Assembly: GCA_945859605.1 (NCBI GenBank)
Contig: OX243822.1
Location: forward strand, 5,700,352 to 5,764,351
Length of the DNA stretch: 64,000 nt
Source: Lumbricus rubellus
Lineage: Eukaryota; Annelida; Clitellata; Crassiclitellata; Lumbricidae
Direction of reading: 5' to 3'
The notes beneath the pieces were generated by a model. That model saw only the letters and a list, made by a program, of their open reading frames with translations. It was not told the DNA's origin and did no database searches. This document shows positions 1 through 9,771 of this stretch, piece after piece (within the stretch, counting starts at the first letter, position 1; each line of letters opens with the position of its first letter). Made by a program: the position numbers and the translations under genes.

Positions 1-212
1 CTGAATATCATGCGGTACCCTTAGTATATGCTGTGCTTGTGGGGTACAGGGTAGGACAATACTCACGAAAAATATACCATTCTATGCCCAAATGGTTGGT
101 CTATGAATACCTAAAAGCATTTCTGCAGATTCATAGCCTTTAAAAAGTTATCCGGGGAAAACAGGCCTGGGGTCCGGTCGGACCCCCCCCCCCTTGGGCA
201 CCCGAGGGTTAA
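1..212. repeat. Partial TTAA-bounded repeat, inverted copy of 63641-63870
   Basis: The stretch ends at a TTAA (209-212) preceded by CCCGAGGG and a C/G-homopolymer block. It is a diverged reverse-complement copy of the sequence starting at 63641. The TTAACCCT-type end resembles piggyBac-like elements, but the other end lies outside the window, so the element type is a guess. Confidence 0.5.
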
Positions 213-235
213 TGACAACAACAACAACCATGCAT

Positions 236-360
236 GGCGAAATCATCATCGTGACACTGTCCACTGTGTCCAGTCTTTCCCAAGTTGTCCTCTCCCTCGA
301 CTATGTCTATCAAGGGTTCGGTTCCTGATCTCCTCATATATGATATAACCTATGCATGTG
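236..360 (-). pseudogene. Decayed copy of the 3' end of the GT92 catalytic exon
   Basis: Read on the minus strand this matches the last ~33 codons of the intact GT92 exon at 1524-1625, including the same stop context. It carries a 7-base insertion that breaks the frame near its upstream end and a small duplication close to the stop. Nothing upstream of the C-terminal segment is present, since the hAT MITE at 754-1092 and unrelated sequence lie there. It is most simply a remnant of a tandem GT92 duplicate or a local segmental duplication that also copied the short 3' flank. Confidence 0.7.
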
Positions 361-753
361 CTATAAGCTTAGTCTATGGTACATTGTACACGAGGAAGGG
401 AGCATGAACTCAATAAGCACATGCAGTTTGTACTCGAGAGTTCGAAGAATCCCTGCATGCATGGTACAGTATGCTGAGCGTTTCTGAGTAGCTTTTTACT
501 TGAAAAAGCGCTATATAAATGTCCAAATAGATGAATGTGTATGCGTGTATATTTATATATATATATGCGCATATAGGCCTAAAATTACACATACATAGGC
601 CTATATCGAGGTCAGAAGAGCCAATCCGCTAAGACACCTGAATAAAATGTAATAGTAGTATTATATACAGGAAGGTGAACGGCTCTTTTTATATGACTGT
701 GTCAATCTCTGTCAAAAGTTAGGCCTAAACGTCTCTTCAAAATCCTTCTAATG

Positions 754-1092
754 CAGCGGTTCCCAACCCGTGGCCCGCGGGCCAAAAGTGGCCCGCCAGA
801 CCTCAATAAATGGCCCTCGTCTCTCAAAGTATTAACAAAAATATATGAAAAATTGACAATTTTGACGAAATAGAACACATAATTATTGTCTATTAGAAAT
901 TATTTTATTTTTAACTCTATAAATAACATCACAGATTCTATTTTGAATCAATTATAACAATTTTATATGCTTTTAGTTAATTAAATTTTAGCATTGTGGC
1001 CCCCTAATGTCCTTTAACTAAGAAAAAGTGGCCCTCTTGTCCTCCAACTTAGAAAAAGTGGCCCTAAGGTCAAAAAAGGTTGGGAACCACTG
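754..1092. mobile_element. hAT-type MITE, 8-bp TSD TTCTAATG
   Basis: The ends are inverted repeats starting CAGCGGTTCCCAACC. Perfect direct repeats TTCTAATG flank the element at 746-753 and 1093-1100. The CAG start and 8-bp duplication are the signature of hAT-superfamily insertions. There is no transposase; the interior is AT-rich between GGCCCGC-rich ends. Confidence 0.9.
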
Positions 1093-1104
1093 TTCTAATG
1101 CAAT

Positions 1105-1205
1105 GCAGCACTTGTGAAAAAGTCGGTGCCATGAACTTAATGATGGGGTAGAGCGACAGAGAATAATTATTATTGGAGTTTACGATTATGATAACGATTA
1201 AGTTA
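1105..1205 (+). repeat. SINE/LINE 3'-end fragment with GATTAC-like tail
   Basis: The stretch reads as a diverged copy of the recurring 'CTTGTGAATAAGCTGGTGCC ... GATTACGATTA' repeat tail also seen near 41500, 61315 and 62165. Confidence 0.4.
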
Positions 1206-1229
1206 TAACTCTGAATGAATAGGCTAAAT

Positions 1230-1445
1230 GAACGAATTAATGATGAACGAATGAATAATTAATGAACGGACGAACGAATGAATAAATGAATAAATGAACG
1301 AATGAACGAACGAACGAACGAACGAATGAATGAATGAATGAATGAATGAACAAACGAATGAATGAACGAACGAACGAACGAACGAGTGAACGAATGAACG
1401 AACGAATGAATGAACGAACGAATGAATGAACGAACGAACGACCTA
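1230..1445. repeat. GAAC/GAAT tetranucleotide microsatellite
   Basis: About 200 bases of interrupted GAAC and GAAT tetramers. The open frames across it, such as a Phe-Val-Arg-Ser repeat on the minus strand, come from the low-complexity sequence and are not genes. Confidence 0.9.
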
Positions 1446-1523
1446 CTACACCATCATCAAAAATGAACTCCAATACACAACACATATCGATTTAATGACA
1501 ACAACACAACGATGTCAAAATCG

Positions 1524-2541
1524 TCATCGTGACACTGTCCAGTCTTTCCCAAGTTGTCCCCTCACCAGACTATGCCTATCCAAGGTTCGGTTCCTGATCT
1601 CCTCATAGAACCTATGCATGTGCGTATCAGTCGTCCTTCTCGTAGGATGCATCGGGTCATCAGCCCACATCGATAGTCGGTAGTGATGCAACAGCGCATC
1701 ACTGGCGTCTACCCTCACCGTCATCACAGTCCTATCGTCAACAAACGCGGACACCGCGTGGACCCCTACGGCGACGGCCGCCTTCGTCCACACGATACAC
1801 TTGGACCGGGCGTACCACGGATAGATGATCGCCTCCCTGTTGGTCTTCAGCAACGTCCTCAGTCCCAGGCTCCGTACAACCGCGTCCTCACTCGCCCGGG
1901 AATCATCGCCCCAGTCGGACCGGAAGAAGGTGTTCTGGATGACGTAGGCACCCGGAAACGTCTGCTTCTTCTCATCAGAAGTCGGGTTACCCAGCATTCT
2001 CCGCGTCGCCGTTTCCAGGACTTCCGCCCAAGTGGCGTGTCCACCGCGCGGCACGATCAACTCATCAAGATCGGTGAAAACGACGAAACGCGACACCAGC
2101 AAGTTCCGGTAGAGGCAATCGTTCAACGCGGCCAGTTGCCCATAATAATGCACTTCCGGTACGACCAACGGGTCATCCGGCCAGGGGTCAACGGCCACCG
2201 GAAGCTCCCAGGGTATGACCTCGACCAGTCCCTCATCCTCGTAGCTTCTCAGGTAGGGCAGGATGTCGGGTCCAGACGTGTGGTTGTAGAAGACGAACCT
2301 CTGAGCCCCGAACATCCGGTTCACCTCAATCATCTCGACCAGCTGGTCGCGGTTGTTGTAGGCTTTGTTGAGGGGCGTAACGCAGACGGTGAAGTTGCGC
2401 TTCGGTGGTTGCCATGACAACTGGGTGAACTGGACGGGCAGCTGGTTGCTAGGCGACGACTCGCATCGGTCGGTGACGAGGGACACGGCGTAGGGGATGC
2501 GATCGTGACGCAGGTAGCAGGTGTGAAACGATGCGGCGTAT
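1524..2541 (-). CDS. GT92 catalytic exon (common 3' exon)
   Basis: The 3' splice acceptor is TGTTTTCAG ending at 2542 (minus strand). The exon runs 339 codons to a TGA at 1524-1526. Visible family marks are a Cys-rich start (HTCYLRHDRIPYA), 'RNFTVCVTPL', the metal-binding acidic motif FTDLDELIVPR, 'AYVIQNTFFRSDWG', a conserved Cys in 'RSKCIVW', and 'LLHHYRLS' near the end. No stop or frameshift interrupts it. The GC-rich coding bias contrasts with the AT-rich flanks. The ~970-bp ORF on the opposite strand is a shadow of this exon. Confidence 0.92.
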
Positions 2542-5500
2542 CTGAAAACACAACAGACATAATTATTATTATTGTGGGCGGATACATAAACTTTGGACGG
2601 GGGGGAGGCAACAATTCTTGGCCTTGGGTGTGGAATAAAATAATTTTGTATCCGCCAAAACAGTTGATGACCTTTTTTTTAGTCATTTGGTCATTTTGTC
2701 GAAATGTCCTTATTATACACTTTTCGAATACACTTGTTGAAACCAAATGGGGGGGGGGCACAATACACGGGCAGTTCTAAATGGGGGCATGGCCGGATTG
2801 CCCCGTCCTGGATCCGCCCTTGAGCATGGATGTATGAAGGTAAGCATTTACTGCAGGTAGATCAGAAGGAAGGTATGTATAATGTATTTATTTGTTGCAC
2901 ATAAGTATTAGTATGCAAGTATGTATGGAAGTATGTAATACTATGCATGCAAATATGTAAGTATATATGCAAGTACGTATGCATGTATGTAGGTATATAC
3001 TATGTATGTTTGCATGTATGTATGCAAGCATAGGTATGCAAATATGTGTATGCAATAATAGTAGCCTATATGTACTAATACTATGTATGTACATGTACAT
3101 GTATGTCGCTAAATAATAACATCAAAATGGTTAGACTTAAGGTCAGAAACTCTAATAGTTCCTGCGAAATGTCCTTAATTTTTGTAAGGCCCAAGTGGCC
3201 GAGCGAATCATGTATAGGATGATAGGATCCCTCTATGGCTCCCTTTGTAGTCGGTCATAATAATTCATCTTGTCTTTCGTTGTATTGTTGTGTTGAGGCT
3301 CCCACGACTGTGTGTCACTGTCTGAACCTCACCTGACTCAACTATTACCAATCTATAAACTTAAAGCAAACCATGCAGTACGCCGTCGTCTATACACTGT
3401 TAAAACAATGCAATTCTTTGTCGAATGGCATGCAAGGAATGACAAGAATTCCACGATCTGCTCATCGTCACAAACAACGTTTTATTTTTCTATTTTCCTC
3501 TCTCATTCAAGCTTACTAATCAGAGGCACTCCTGACTACAGAGCGGACACTGCATCGGAGTTTCACTCCAAAGCGCACGAGCATAGGCGTACGGGAGATT
3601 TCAGCAGTGGGGGAGGGGTCAAAGATTTTACTTCTGCCCGAAAAATAAATCTCGTGGTGGGAAATACTATTTTTCCCAGACAAAAAAAGTTGAAATATGT
3701 CATGAAAAATAATTTTTTCGTATTTTTCCCGGGTCCGCTCGCCCGAAAAAAACAGACTTGCCCAAAATTGGGGGGGCATTTGCCCCCCTTTGGACCCCGC
3801 CTCGTACGCTTATGCGCACGAGCAATATTGCGAATGAAGGACTTGCCCGAGGTCCGTACACGCGACGGCTTGAGGTGGGTTCTAACATGGAACTTCCGGC
3901 TCCAAAACACCGAACCCACTACTGGCACCACCGCGCCCAACAACAGTACTACTATAGCAGTAGTATTACTGCTGCTGCTATTAAAAACAGTAGTATTACT
4001 GCTACTGCTATACTAATAGTAGCATTGCAAACTATTGAACCTATAAATATGTGTAGCTCCTCTATAAGTACACTGTACTCAAGTTCATATCATCAAGCAG
4101 GGCTGTTTTAAGAAATTTTTAGAACTGCTCAACTCTTTCTTTTCCTTTCCATCCTCCATGGTAAATTACTTCCAATCGGAGGACAATGACCTTTTTTGCT
4201 AGTTTTAACTGTACAGAAGTGCTTCTATGCAACTGCACAAATCCATGTAGAACTGCACATTTTGTGTACAACAACACGTTAAAAAGCCCTGTCATCAAGA
4301 GCATTGTGTTCATCTCCAAACCTCCTTGCATGCGTTTCCGTGGCGTAGCTGAAGATCGCCGTCGTCACCTCAAACGTTGAGCTGTTCCGATATCGAAACT
4401 GACAGAAGTACTCCGAGGTGGGTGTCTCGTAGTAGGTGCTGATCAGACCTACGATGATGACGCTCCGTGGTTGAGACCTTGGATCGTAGTGTGCAGAGAA
4501 GAGGTGGGACACAGTCGGCTGACCACGAGATGAGGGGACCTCCAGTCGCTGCCAGGAGTGCAGAGAACTTGACCGTGCCTCAGAGGGGTTGGGAGGATTG
4601 GGTGAACTGGGGGAGCAGTTGTGGTGCTTGATTGACGTTTTGGCGGATGCTGGGTATCTCGTATCGTTGATGGATTGCGCATCGAGGGCCTGGAGCGTCG
4701 GTGGAAGCCAGGAGCTGGATCTGGACGAGGCACCGGAAGCTGATCTAGGATGTTGTTCAGACGAAGAGGATGATTCTGATGCGTGTTGGATAGTGCGAAG
4801 ACTTAGATTCCTGTGTTTCAGCAACTGATGGGAGAGGAAGATTTGGAAGAAAGAGGACAATGAGGAGGAGGAGGAGGAGGAGGAGGAAGAGAGGGAGGAA
4901 GGTGAGGAGGAGGAGGAGGAGACAGGTGGATCAGAACGGAAGTGGAGAGATTCATGGTAATAGTCGAACCGTCGTGGGTCGTCGTTGTTGAGTCGCGTGT
5001 TGACTAGAAAGATGGCAGTGACGATGACGATGACGACAGCGATGACGGACATGACGATTGTCAGACGACGATGACGATGACGCCAGAAAAAGCCATGACG
5101 CCAATGTGACGTCTCGATGACATTCACTAACCTTCTCGTCAACCAACGCATACTGCGACTAGAGAGAATTTTCCTGGAGTTGCAAGATCACTTCGAACGA
5201 AAGCTAAGCTAAGTTCATTAATCCAATCCTTTTACTTTAGCAACATAATATTATTATCTTAGACTAGTTAACCCTCTTTCATTTTCACAATGTTTCGCAT
5301 CGGCAGCATCGCTCTGTCCCTAAATTGGAGTCGCAAGATCACTTGGAACGATCGATAAGTTTATTTAATCCACTCCTGTTTCTTTAGCAGAATATCTTAG
5401 ACTGATACTCCTTCATTTTAGCGCAATGTATAGCATCGGTGGCATTGCACGGTCCTTAAATTAACTCATACGCTTATTATTAGTGTTTAGGGCCTACGCT

Positions 5501-6402
5501 ACAACATGCAATGTATAGTTCGTACTATCCCTAAATTAACTCCGGATACGCTTAGTGTTTAGAACCTACGCTACAACATGCCCTCTGCTACACGACTTCG
5601 ATTAGATCTTTTCTACCGTATACGTACAGTGTTTCCTTTATTTGAATCAATCACTGTCCGTAATTTGTACAGCTGCCTTTTCACGTATACCCTATAATTA
5701 TTACTACACGACTTATATAGGCCGACGTCTTGCACGAACAGTACTGTCAGTGTACATTAGACGTGTTCGTTCTTGTTCTTGTCAAGACATGATCAGAACA
5801 AATCAGACAATTATATTCAAGTTTACTAATCTCTTTGATCTCTCTGATCTAATCATTCGACTGAGACTCGGCAGCGTATAGCAAGAAGATAAAAATCGAC
5901 TGCAGGTATTATAGTAAAGCACTCTCTGCATGATAAGAGCCGACCAGGTATAATAGGCTGCATACCTAACAAGTGACTATAACTATAATTTATCATTTCG
6001 AGTCTACGGCACTCTACGCTTGCGTGTGCGCTGCGATATTCTGTTCCAACCAATGTTTCACTGCATGTAACAAGTCTGACGACAAAAACTCCGCCTCGGG
6101 TCTTTATTCAAATAAAAATTATAGAAACGCTGTTAAGGGTGTCGAAGGTAACCTTCAGAATCGAATGATTCTGTGTAGCGCCATAACCATGGCTGTTACA
6201 GTATACACGAGGGTATTATAATAAATGATTTGATTTGATTTGATTTGATTTGATTATACACGCGGGTACACAGCGTGTACTGACCTCCGGAAAAAACGGC
6301 GTCGTATAGCCTATACTCAGTACTCAGTACTCACCTCCCGAAAACCAGGTTATACGCGGGTAAAGCAGGGTATACGCTGTTATTTAGGTGTATTGCATAC
6401 CC

Positions 6403-6454
<52 letters not shown>

Positions 6455-9118
6455 CAGGTAAGAGGACCGACGATCATTTTTCTCCATTATTTTGACTCGG
6501 GTCTGAATAGTTGGCCACGACAATAAATTACATGAAACATTCATGCACGACCTACATGTGCATGTACACAATGCTCATTGCGAACAACTCTGCCGAACAG
6601 TCACGCGAGACACGCATTTACATCCGGTGATATACACTCTATAATAATAATAGTGTGATGTGCACACTTTAATTATACAACACTGACTGTATTAAATAAT
6701 AAATATGACATTGCATAGAGTAGCATATATAATAGTGGGTCTATGATAAAATCAAAGTTTAGTTATAATAGGCTACAGCATAATATAATTATTATAGTGT
6801 CGTATAGCATAGTTACTGTATAGGGCACAGCAAAAGAATACAGTATAGCATAGCATAGTATACTATAGTATAGTATGGTATAGTATGATATATATGGTAT
6901 GGTAAGGTGTGGTGTGGGGGTGAGATGAGCGAGGTGGTTTCCAGTTGCCTTCCCCACAGACAATGATGGGTAAGCAACTTGCCCAAGGTCGCTCCGCAGC
7001 AGCTTGCGCCCCTGCGTTCCACACGTGCTAACCCGAGACAATCGTGCAGTTTATTGGAGACGAATTTAGCTATCGGCAGCCATGCAAGGCGCTACGAATC
7101 ACGTCCTGTTGCTCAGTTTACCAAGGCAATCTGCGGATTGTACGGTTGAGTGGATATTTGTAAGGAAATAGTTTATCTCCACCCGGATAGTCTATAACGG
7201 TATATTCCAACCGTATATATGTATATATATACCGGTATATATATGTATATGTATATATATATATTATATATATATTTCGATGTATAACGGTATCTTGTGA
7301 TTGTCAACACGGTTGTTATCGACTTTGCTCCGTGCTTTTGTGTTAATGCAAAAATGCTTGTCGGACCCAACAGACCCGATCAATTTCAGGCATCGCGTGA
7401 GTTTTATAGTATTGGTGAATCCCGTCTTAAAGGTGTGTAAGAAGTTCGCTTCCGTTGTTGTTGTTTAGCGACATTTTGTGATTTCCAACGTTGTTCAGAA
7501 TTATTAAGTTTTCTCTAGTAAGCATATCAGGTAAAATAGACCAACCGTCGCTGTCAGGTCGCTGTCATAATATTTTCATGTTATATATTTATACTCTTAT
7601 TTCTTATTCGGAATCAACGTCACTGGGCAGCTCAACATAGGAAGCTCTGTCTAGTAATATATATGAGGTCGTTGCCTAGCACTATCGTACATTTCGACTT
7701 AAGCATTTCACTTTATTAACACTGTGGAATATTATAATAGAGATAGTCTACTTGGGGGGCATCAGATTCAGTCAGTCAGTCGATTACGTCGTTCGTCAAA
7801 TTTATAGCAACGATAGAAAACATTTAAAGGTGTCGAGTACAAAGTTAGTATTTTCAGTGTTTAGCGACATCTTGCGATTGCTAGTAGTAGTAATTGCAGG
7901 TTAACGTAACTCTGTGGTGACGAAAATCATTAGCGACGCCCTCCACCTTTATCCAGGCTTGGGACTGGCACTGGCAGAGTGCAACCGCGGTGTCTGAGTT
8001 TCTAGACCGGTTGGTCTTTTATCCTTACAAGGGACCCGATGGCGCGTGGCCAGTTTCATCTTGCCATGGTCTATCTTACTATGGGGATCCCATTGGATAA
8101 AACACGGGCATGCAGATCAGCGGACTAGAGTTCGATTCCAGAAGCCCCCGTGGGATAGACGAGCTTTGTAAGCCAGGGCTTTTTAACGTGCAGTTGTGCA
8201 CAAAATGCAGTTCTAAATGGATTTGTGCAGTAGAAACTGTACAGCAAAAAACTAGCAAAAAAGGTCATTGTCGTCCGATTGAAAGTAATTTACCATGGAG
8301 GATGGGATGGAAAAGGAAAGAAGAGTTTGTGCATTTCTAAAAATTCCTGAAAAGCAATCCTGTTGTAGGCTGAACACAACCACAGCCCCACCGCGCCCCA
8401 CACGCGTCCTCATGGGCGGAGTTTATCAGGAGTAAGGGGGCTTAGCCCCTCCAAGAAGATCCAGATTCAACTTTTTTACCATGAAAATGGTATCCTTTTC
8501 GCGGTTAGCCCCCCCAATAAAGACCAGACTCGGGGTTAGCCCCCCTCCAAGAACGAAAACCAAACTCCGCATATATAGATATGCATGGTCCACATGTAAG
8601 TTCTCACCTTACTTCGCCTGTCTCTACCTTAACCCTACCATTAATAAGGCAGCAGGCTATTCGTTAGCAAGGCACCCGCAGGCGACGCCAGAGGGAGAGC
8701 AACCTACGGACCGACCAACTGACTCCCCATTATTTTAACCCCTTACCTTCTGTCTACGTTCGCTGCGTCGATGTATCTGAACCTCGTCGCAACGTATTCG
8801 GTCGTCGGAGGGTCAACGTAGGAGAGTCGACAGAATTCCCTCGTCGCCTTTCCACCGGTTGATAGACCGAGGATCTGAACGGAGGAATAGGAGGAGGAAG
8901 AGGAGGAAGATGAAGAAGAGGAGGAAGAGGAGGAGGAGGAGAAAGAAGAGGAGGAGGAGGAGGAGGAGGAGGCTGAGGGGGTCGACCGGCGAGGGTCGTA
9001 GAAGGCGGAGAAGAGGAAGGAATCGGTGCGACCGGGGGAGATCGGCTGCCATCGGAAATGGTCGGAGGAAGAGGAGGACGGAGTGGATGAAGAGGAGGAG
9101 GAGGAAGAAGAAGAGGAG

Positions 9119-9153
<35 letters not shown>

Positions 9154-9735
9154 GGAAGAGGAAGAGGGAGAGAATGAGGAAAAGGAGGATAAAGAAGAGT
9201 TCCTTTTGCGGAGCCGGTTGAGCTGACGAAGATGGTGGAACTTCTCAGAGGGCGAGGAAGAAAAGGAAGAAGAGGAGGAGGAGGAGGAGGAGGAGGAGAA
9301 GGAGGAGGAGGAGGAGGAGGAGGAGGAAGGGGAGGGATATGATCTGCGTTGGAGTAGTCCTCCATTCGCTCCACTTCCTCTATGGTCGTCTCCTCTGCAC
9401 CTGACGCCCTCTATCGACGAAATGATCAACGGATCGATAACCAAACTCAATTCGGATCGATCGATCTTATCGATTATTGACATCGATGATGAATCGGTGA
9501 TCGATGCCTTGGAGATGCTGTCACCATCCTCCTGCTGCAGCAGCAGCCAGATGCCAGCGCCCTGAGTCGGTGGACCTTGACCTTGGTGGCTGTTGAACGA
9601 CCTTGGTGTTTGTGGTGGTTGTGGTGGAGTCCATTTGACGAGAGAGCAAAAGATGGAGAGGTTGATGAGGAGGAAGAGGAAGAAGTAGGTGAGGAGATGC
9701 CTCAGCCTGCGGAAAGCTCCAGCCATCCAAGTCAT
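1524..9735 (-). CDS. GT92-family (DUF23) type II membrane glycosyltransferase, alternative first exons
   Basis: Glycosyltransferase family 92 includes worm GALT-1, a Golgi galactosyltransferase acting on N-glycan core fucose; the substrate here is unknown. The common last exon, 1524-2541, carries the catalytic core. Two mutually paralogous first exons lie upstream: A (4322-5151) and B (8747-9735). Each encodes a short cytosolic tail, one hydrophobic anchor, a Ser/Pro-rich stem, and the first strand of the GT92 fold (FSAxYDPR, then a conserved Cys ~25-30 residues before the splice). Both end two bases into a codon, and the last exon supplies the third base. A plus last exon gives 615 aa; B plus last exon gives 668 aa. 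Either there are two promoters feeding one catalytic exon, or one first exon is left over from a duplicated gene. I cannot tell without transcripts. No intact second catalytic exon is present in the window. Confidence 0.8.
2573..2822. mobile_element. MITE of the AAGGGCGGAT family in the GT92 intron
   Basis: The right end (GGATCCGCCCTTG) and left end (GGGCGGATACATAAAC) match the inverted ends of the clean insertion at 15080-15392. No clear target duplication remains. It begins only ~30 bp upstream of the GT92 catalytic-exon acceptor. Confidence 0.65.
2830..3110. repeat. Degenerate GTATGTATGCAA-type low-complexity DNA
   Basis: Interrupted ATGTATGCA/GTATGTAA tandem DNA inside the GT92 intron. 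The open frames through it are compositional. Confidence 0.75.
3514..3941 (-). mobile_element. tRNA-derived SINE, interrupted by a hAT MITE
   Basis: On the minus strand the sequence has a tRNA-like head (GGCGCGGTGGTGCC... and a diverged box B) and an L2-like LINE tail (GGAGTGCCTCTGATTAG). It matches the copies at 53669-53874 and 60548-60750. The MITE at 3582-3814 sits inside and has duplicated CGCACGAG of the SINE body. Confidence 0.75.
3582..3814. mobile_element. hAT-type MITE, TIR CATAGGCGTACG, 8-bp TSD CGCACGAG
   Basis: The inverted ends are CATAGGCGTACG and CGTACGCTTATG. Perfect CGCACGAG repeats lie at 3574-3581 and 3815-3822. It is inserted in a SINE and belongs to the same family as 12562-12790. 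Confidence 0.9.
3942..4030. repeat. Diverged AGTAGTATTACTGCTGCT tandem repeat
   Basis: Short tandem copies of an ~18-bp unit built from AGTAGTATTACTGC. It directly follows the SINE 5' end. Confidence 0.6.
4098..4291. mobile_element. hAT-type MITE (CAGGGCTGTTTTAA family), 8-bp TSD TCATCAAG
   Basis: The ends are CAGGGCTGTTTTAAG and TTAAAAAGCCCTG, with perfect TCATCAAG duplications at 4090-4097 and 4292-4299. It lies 30 bp downstream of the 5' splice site of GT92 exon A. Other family members are at 8174, 27876, 35589 and 62726. Confidence 0.93.
4322..5151 (-). CDS. GT92 alternative first exon A
   Basis: The exon has 276 codons plus two bases. Met at 5151 is followed by a basic stretch, then a hydrophobic anchor near residues 30-50 (VMSVIAVVIVIVTAIFLV), a polyserine run from a TCC repeat, a Ser/Pro-rich stem, and the start of the GT92 domain (LFSAHYDPRSQPRSVIIVGL ... 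EYFCQFRY). The phase-2 donor AG|GTTTGG after 'THAR' is weak compared with exon B's GTAAGG. The position matches exon B residue for residue ('THARR' versus 'NVDRR'). Poor donor quality could mean rare use or decay. Confidence 0.75.
5165..5580 (-). repeat. Imperfect tandem duplications upstream of GT92 exon A
   Basis: Two diverged copies of a ~150-bp unit (about 5171-5325 and 5325-5460), each with 'TTGCAAGATCACTT-GAACGA' and 'TTTCGCATCGGCAGCAT'-like blocks, are followed by two copies of a ~70-bp unit (about 5455-5520 and 5525-5580) sharing 'AGTGTTTAG..CCTACGCTACAACATG'. They lie where the promoter or 5'UTR of exon A would be. Confidence 0.7.
5581..6400. other. No gene seen; AT-rich intergenic/intronic DNA
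   Basis: Short ORFs only, with no recognisable product. It contains a TGATT pentamer run at about 6226-6255. It would be intronic if exon B is used. Confidence 0.5.
6404..6452. repeat. TA dinucleotide microsatellite
   Basis: About 24 TA repeats, almost uninterrupted. Confidence 0.97.
6780..6905. repeat. TATAGCATAG/TATAGTATGG low-complexity repeat
   Basis: Interrupted TAGTATAGCATAG pentamer-like DNA, followed by a repeat-like segment to about 7040 with no coding sign. Confidence 0.7.
7195..7275. repeat. TATA/GTATA microsatellite
   Basis: Alternating TATATGTATATATACC sequence. Confidence 0.85.
7276..8165. other. No gene; contains a dispersed repeat near 7850-8020
   Basis: The segment 'TTAGCGACGCCCTCC...TTTATCCAGGCTTGGG' and 'GACTGGCACTGGCAGAGTGC' recurs at about 28458-28545, 30050-30115 and 52300-52370. 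No protein is recognised. Confidence 0.55.
8174..8362. mobile_element. hAT-type MITE (CAGGGCT family), near-perfect TSD
   Basis: Copy of the 4098-4291 family in the opposite orientation. The flanks TTGTAAGC (8166-8173) and TTGTAGGC (8363-8370) match at 7 of 8 bases. Confidence 0.85.
8411..8574. mobile_element. Possible MITE with GGCGGAGTTT ends
   Basis: Inverted ends GGGCGGAGTTTATC and CCAAACTCCGC enclose runs of 'TTAGCCCCCC'. No convincing target duplication was seen. Confidence 0.4.
8747..9735 (-). CDS. GT92 alternative first exon B
   Basis: The start is taken at 9735 (MTWMAGAFRRL), just inside a possible acceptor TTGTGTTGTAG; an in-frame ATG at 9774 is the alternative. A hydrophobic anchor (LLTYFFLFLLINLSIFCSLV) is followed by a long stem with several polyserine blocks from TCC/TCT repeats. 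The GT92 strand 'FLFSAFYDPR' follows, then a further ~40-residue polyserine insertion, then 'VQILGLS' and 'REFCRLSYV'. The donor AG|GTAAGG is strong and phase 2. It is homologous to exon A from the stem end to the splice site. No catalytic exon follows before exon A, so it must splice to 2541 or be orphaned. Confidence 0.75.
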
Positions 9736-9771
9736 ACCGTCTACAACACAAGTCACATTTATAGTTGTGGT

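Noticed and set aside
1683..2417. 244-codon ORF on the plus strand
   Set aside because: Antisense shadow of the GC-rich GT92 catalytic exon, which has clear family motifs on the minus strand.
3312..4016. 234-codon plus-strand ORF in the GT92 intron
   Set aside because: It crosses a SINE and a MITE insertion; the frame is a chance product of repeats.
4378..4383. Alternative GT92 exon A donor GAG|GTGACG nearby
   Set aside because: It would leave phase 0, which does not fit the phase-2 requirement of the catalytic exon; the site at 4322 fits both phase and alignment to exon B.
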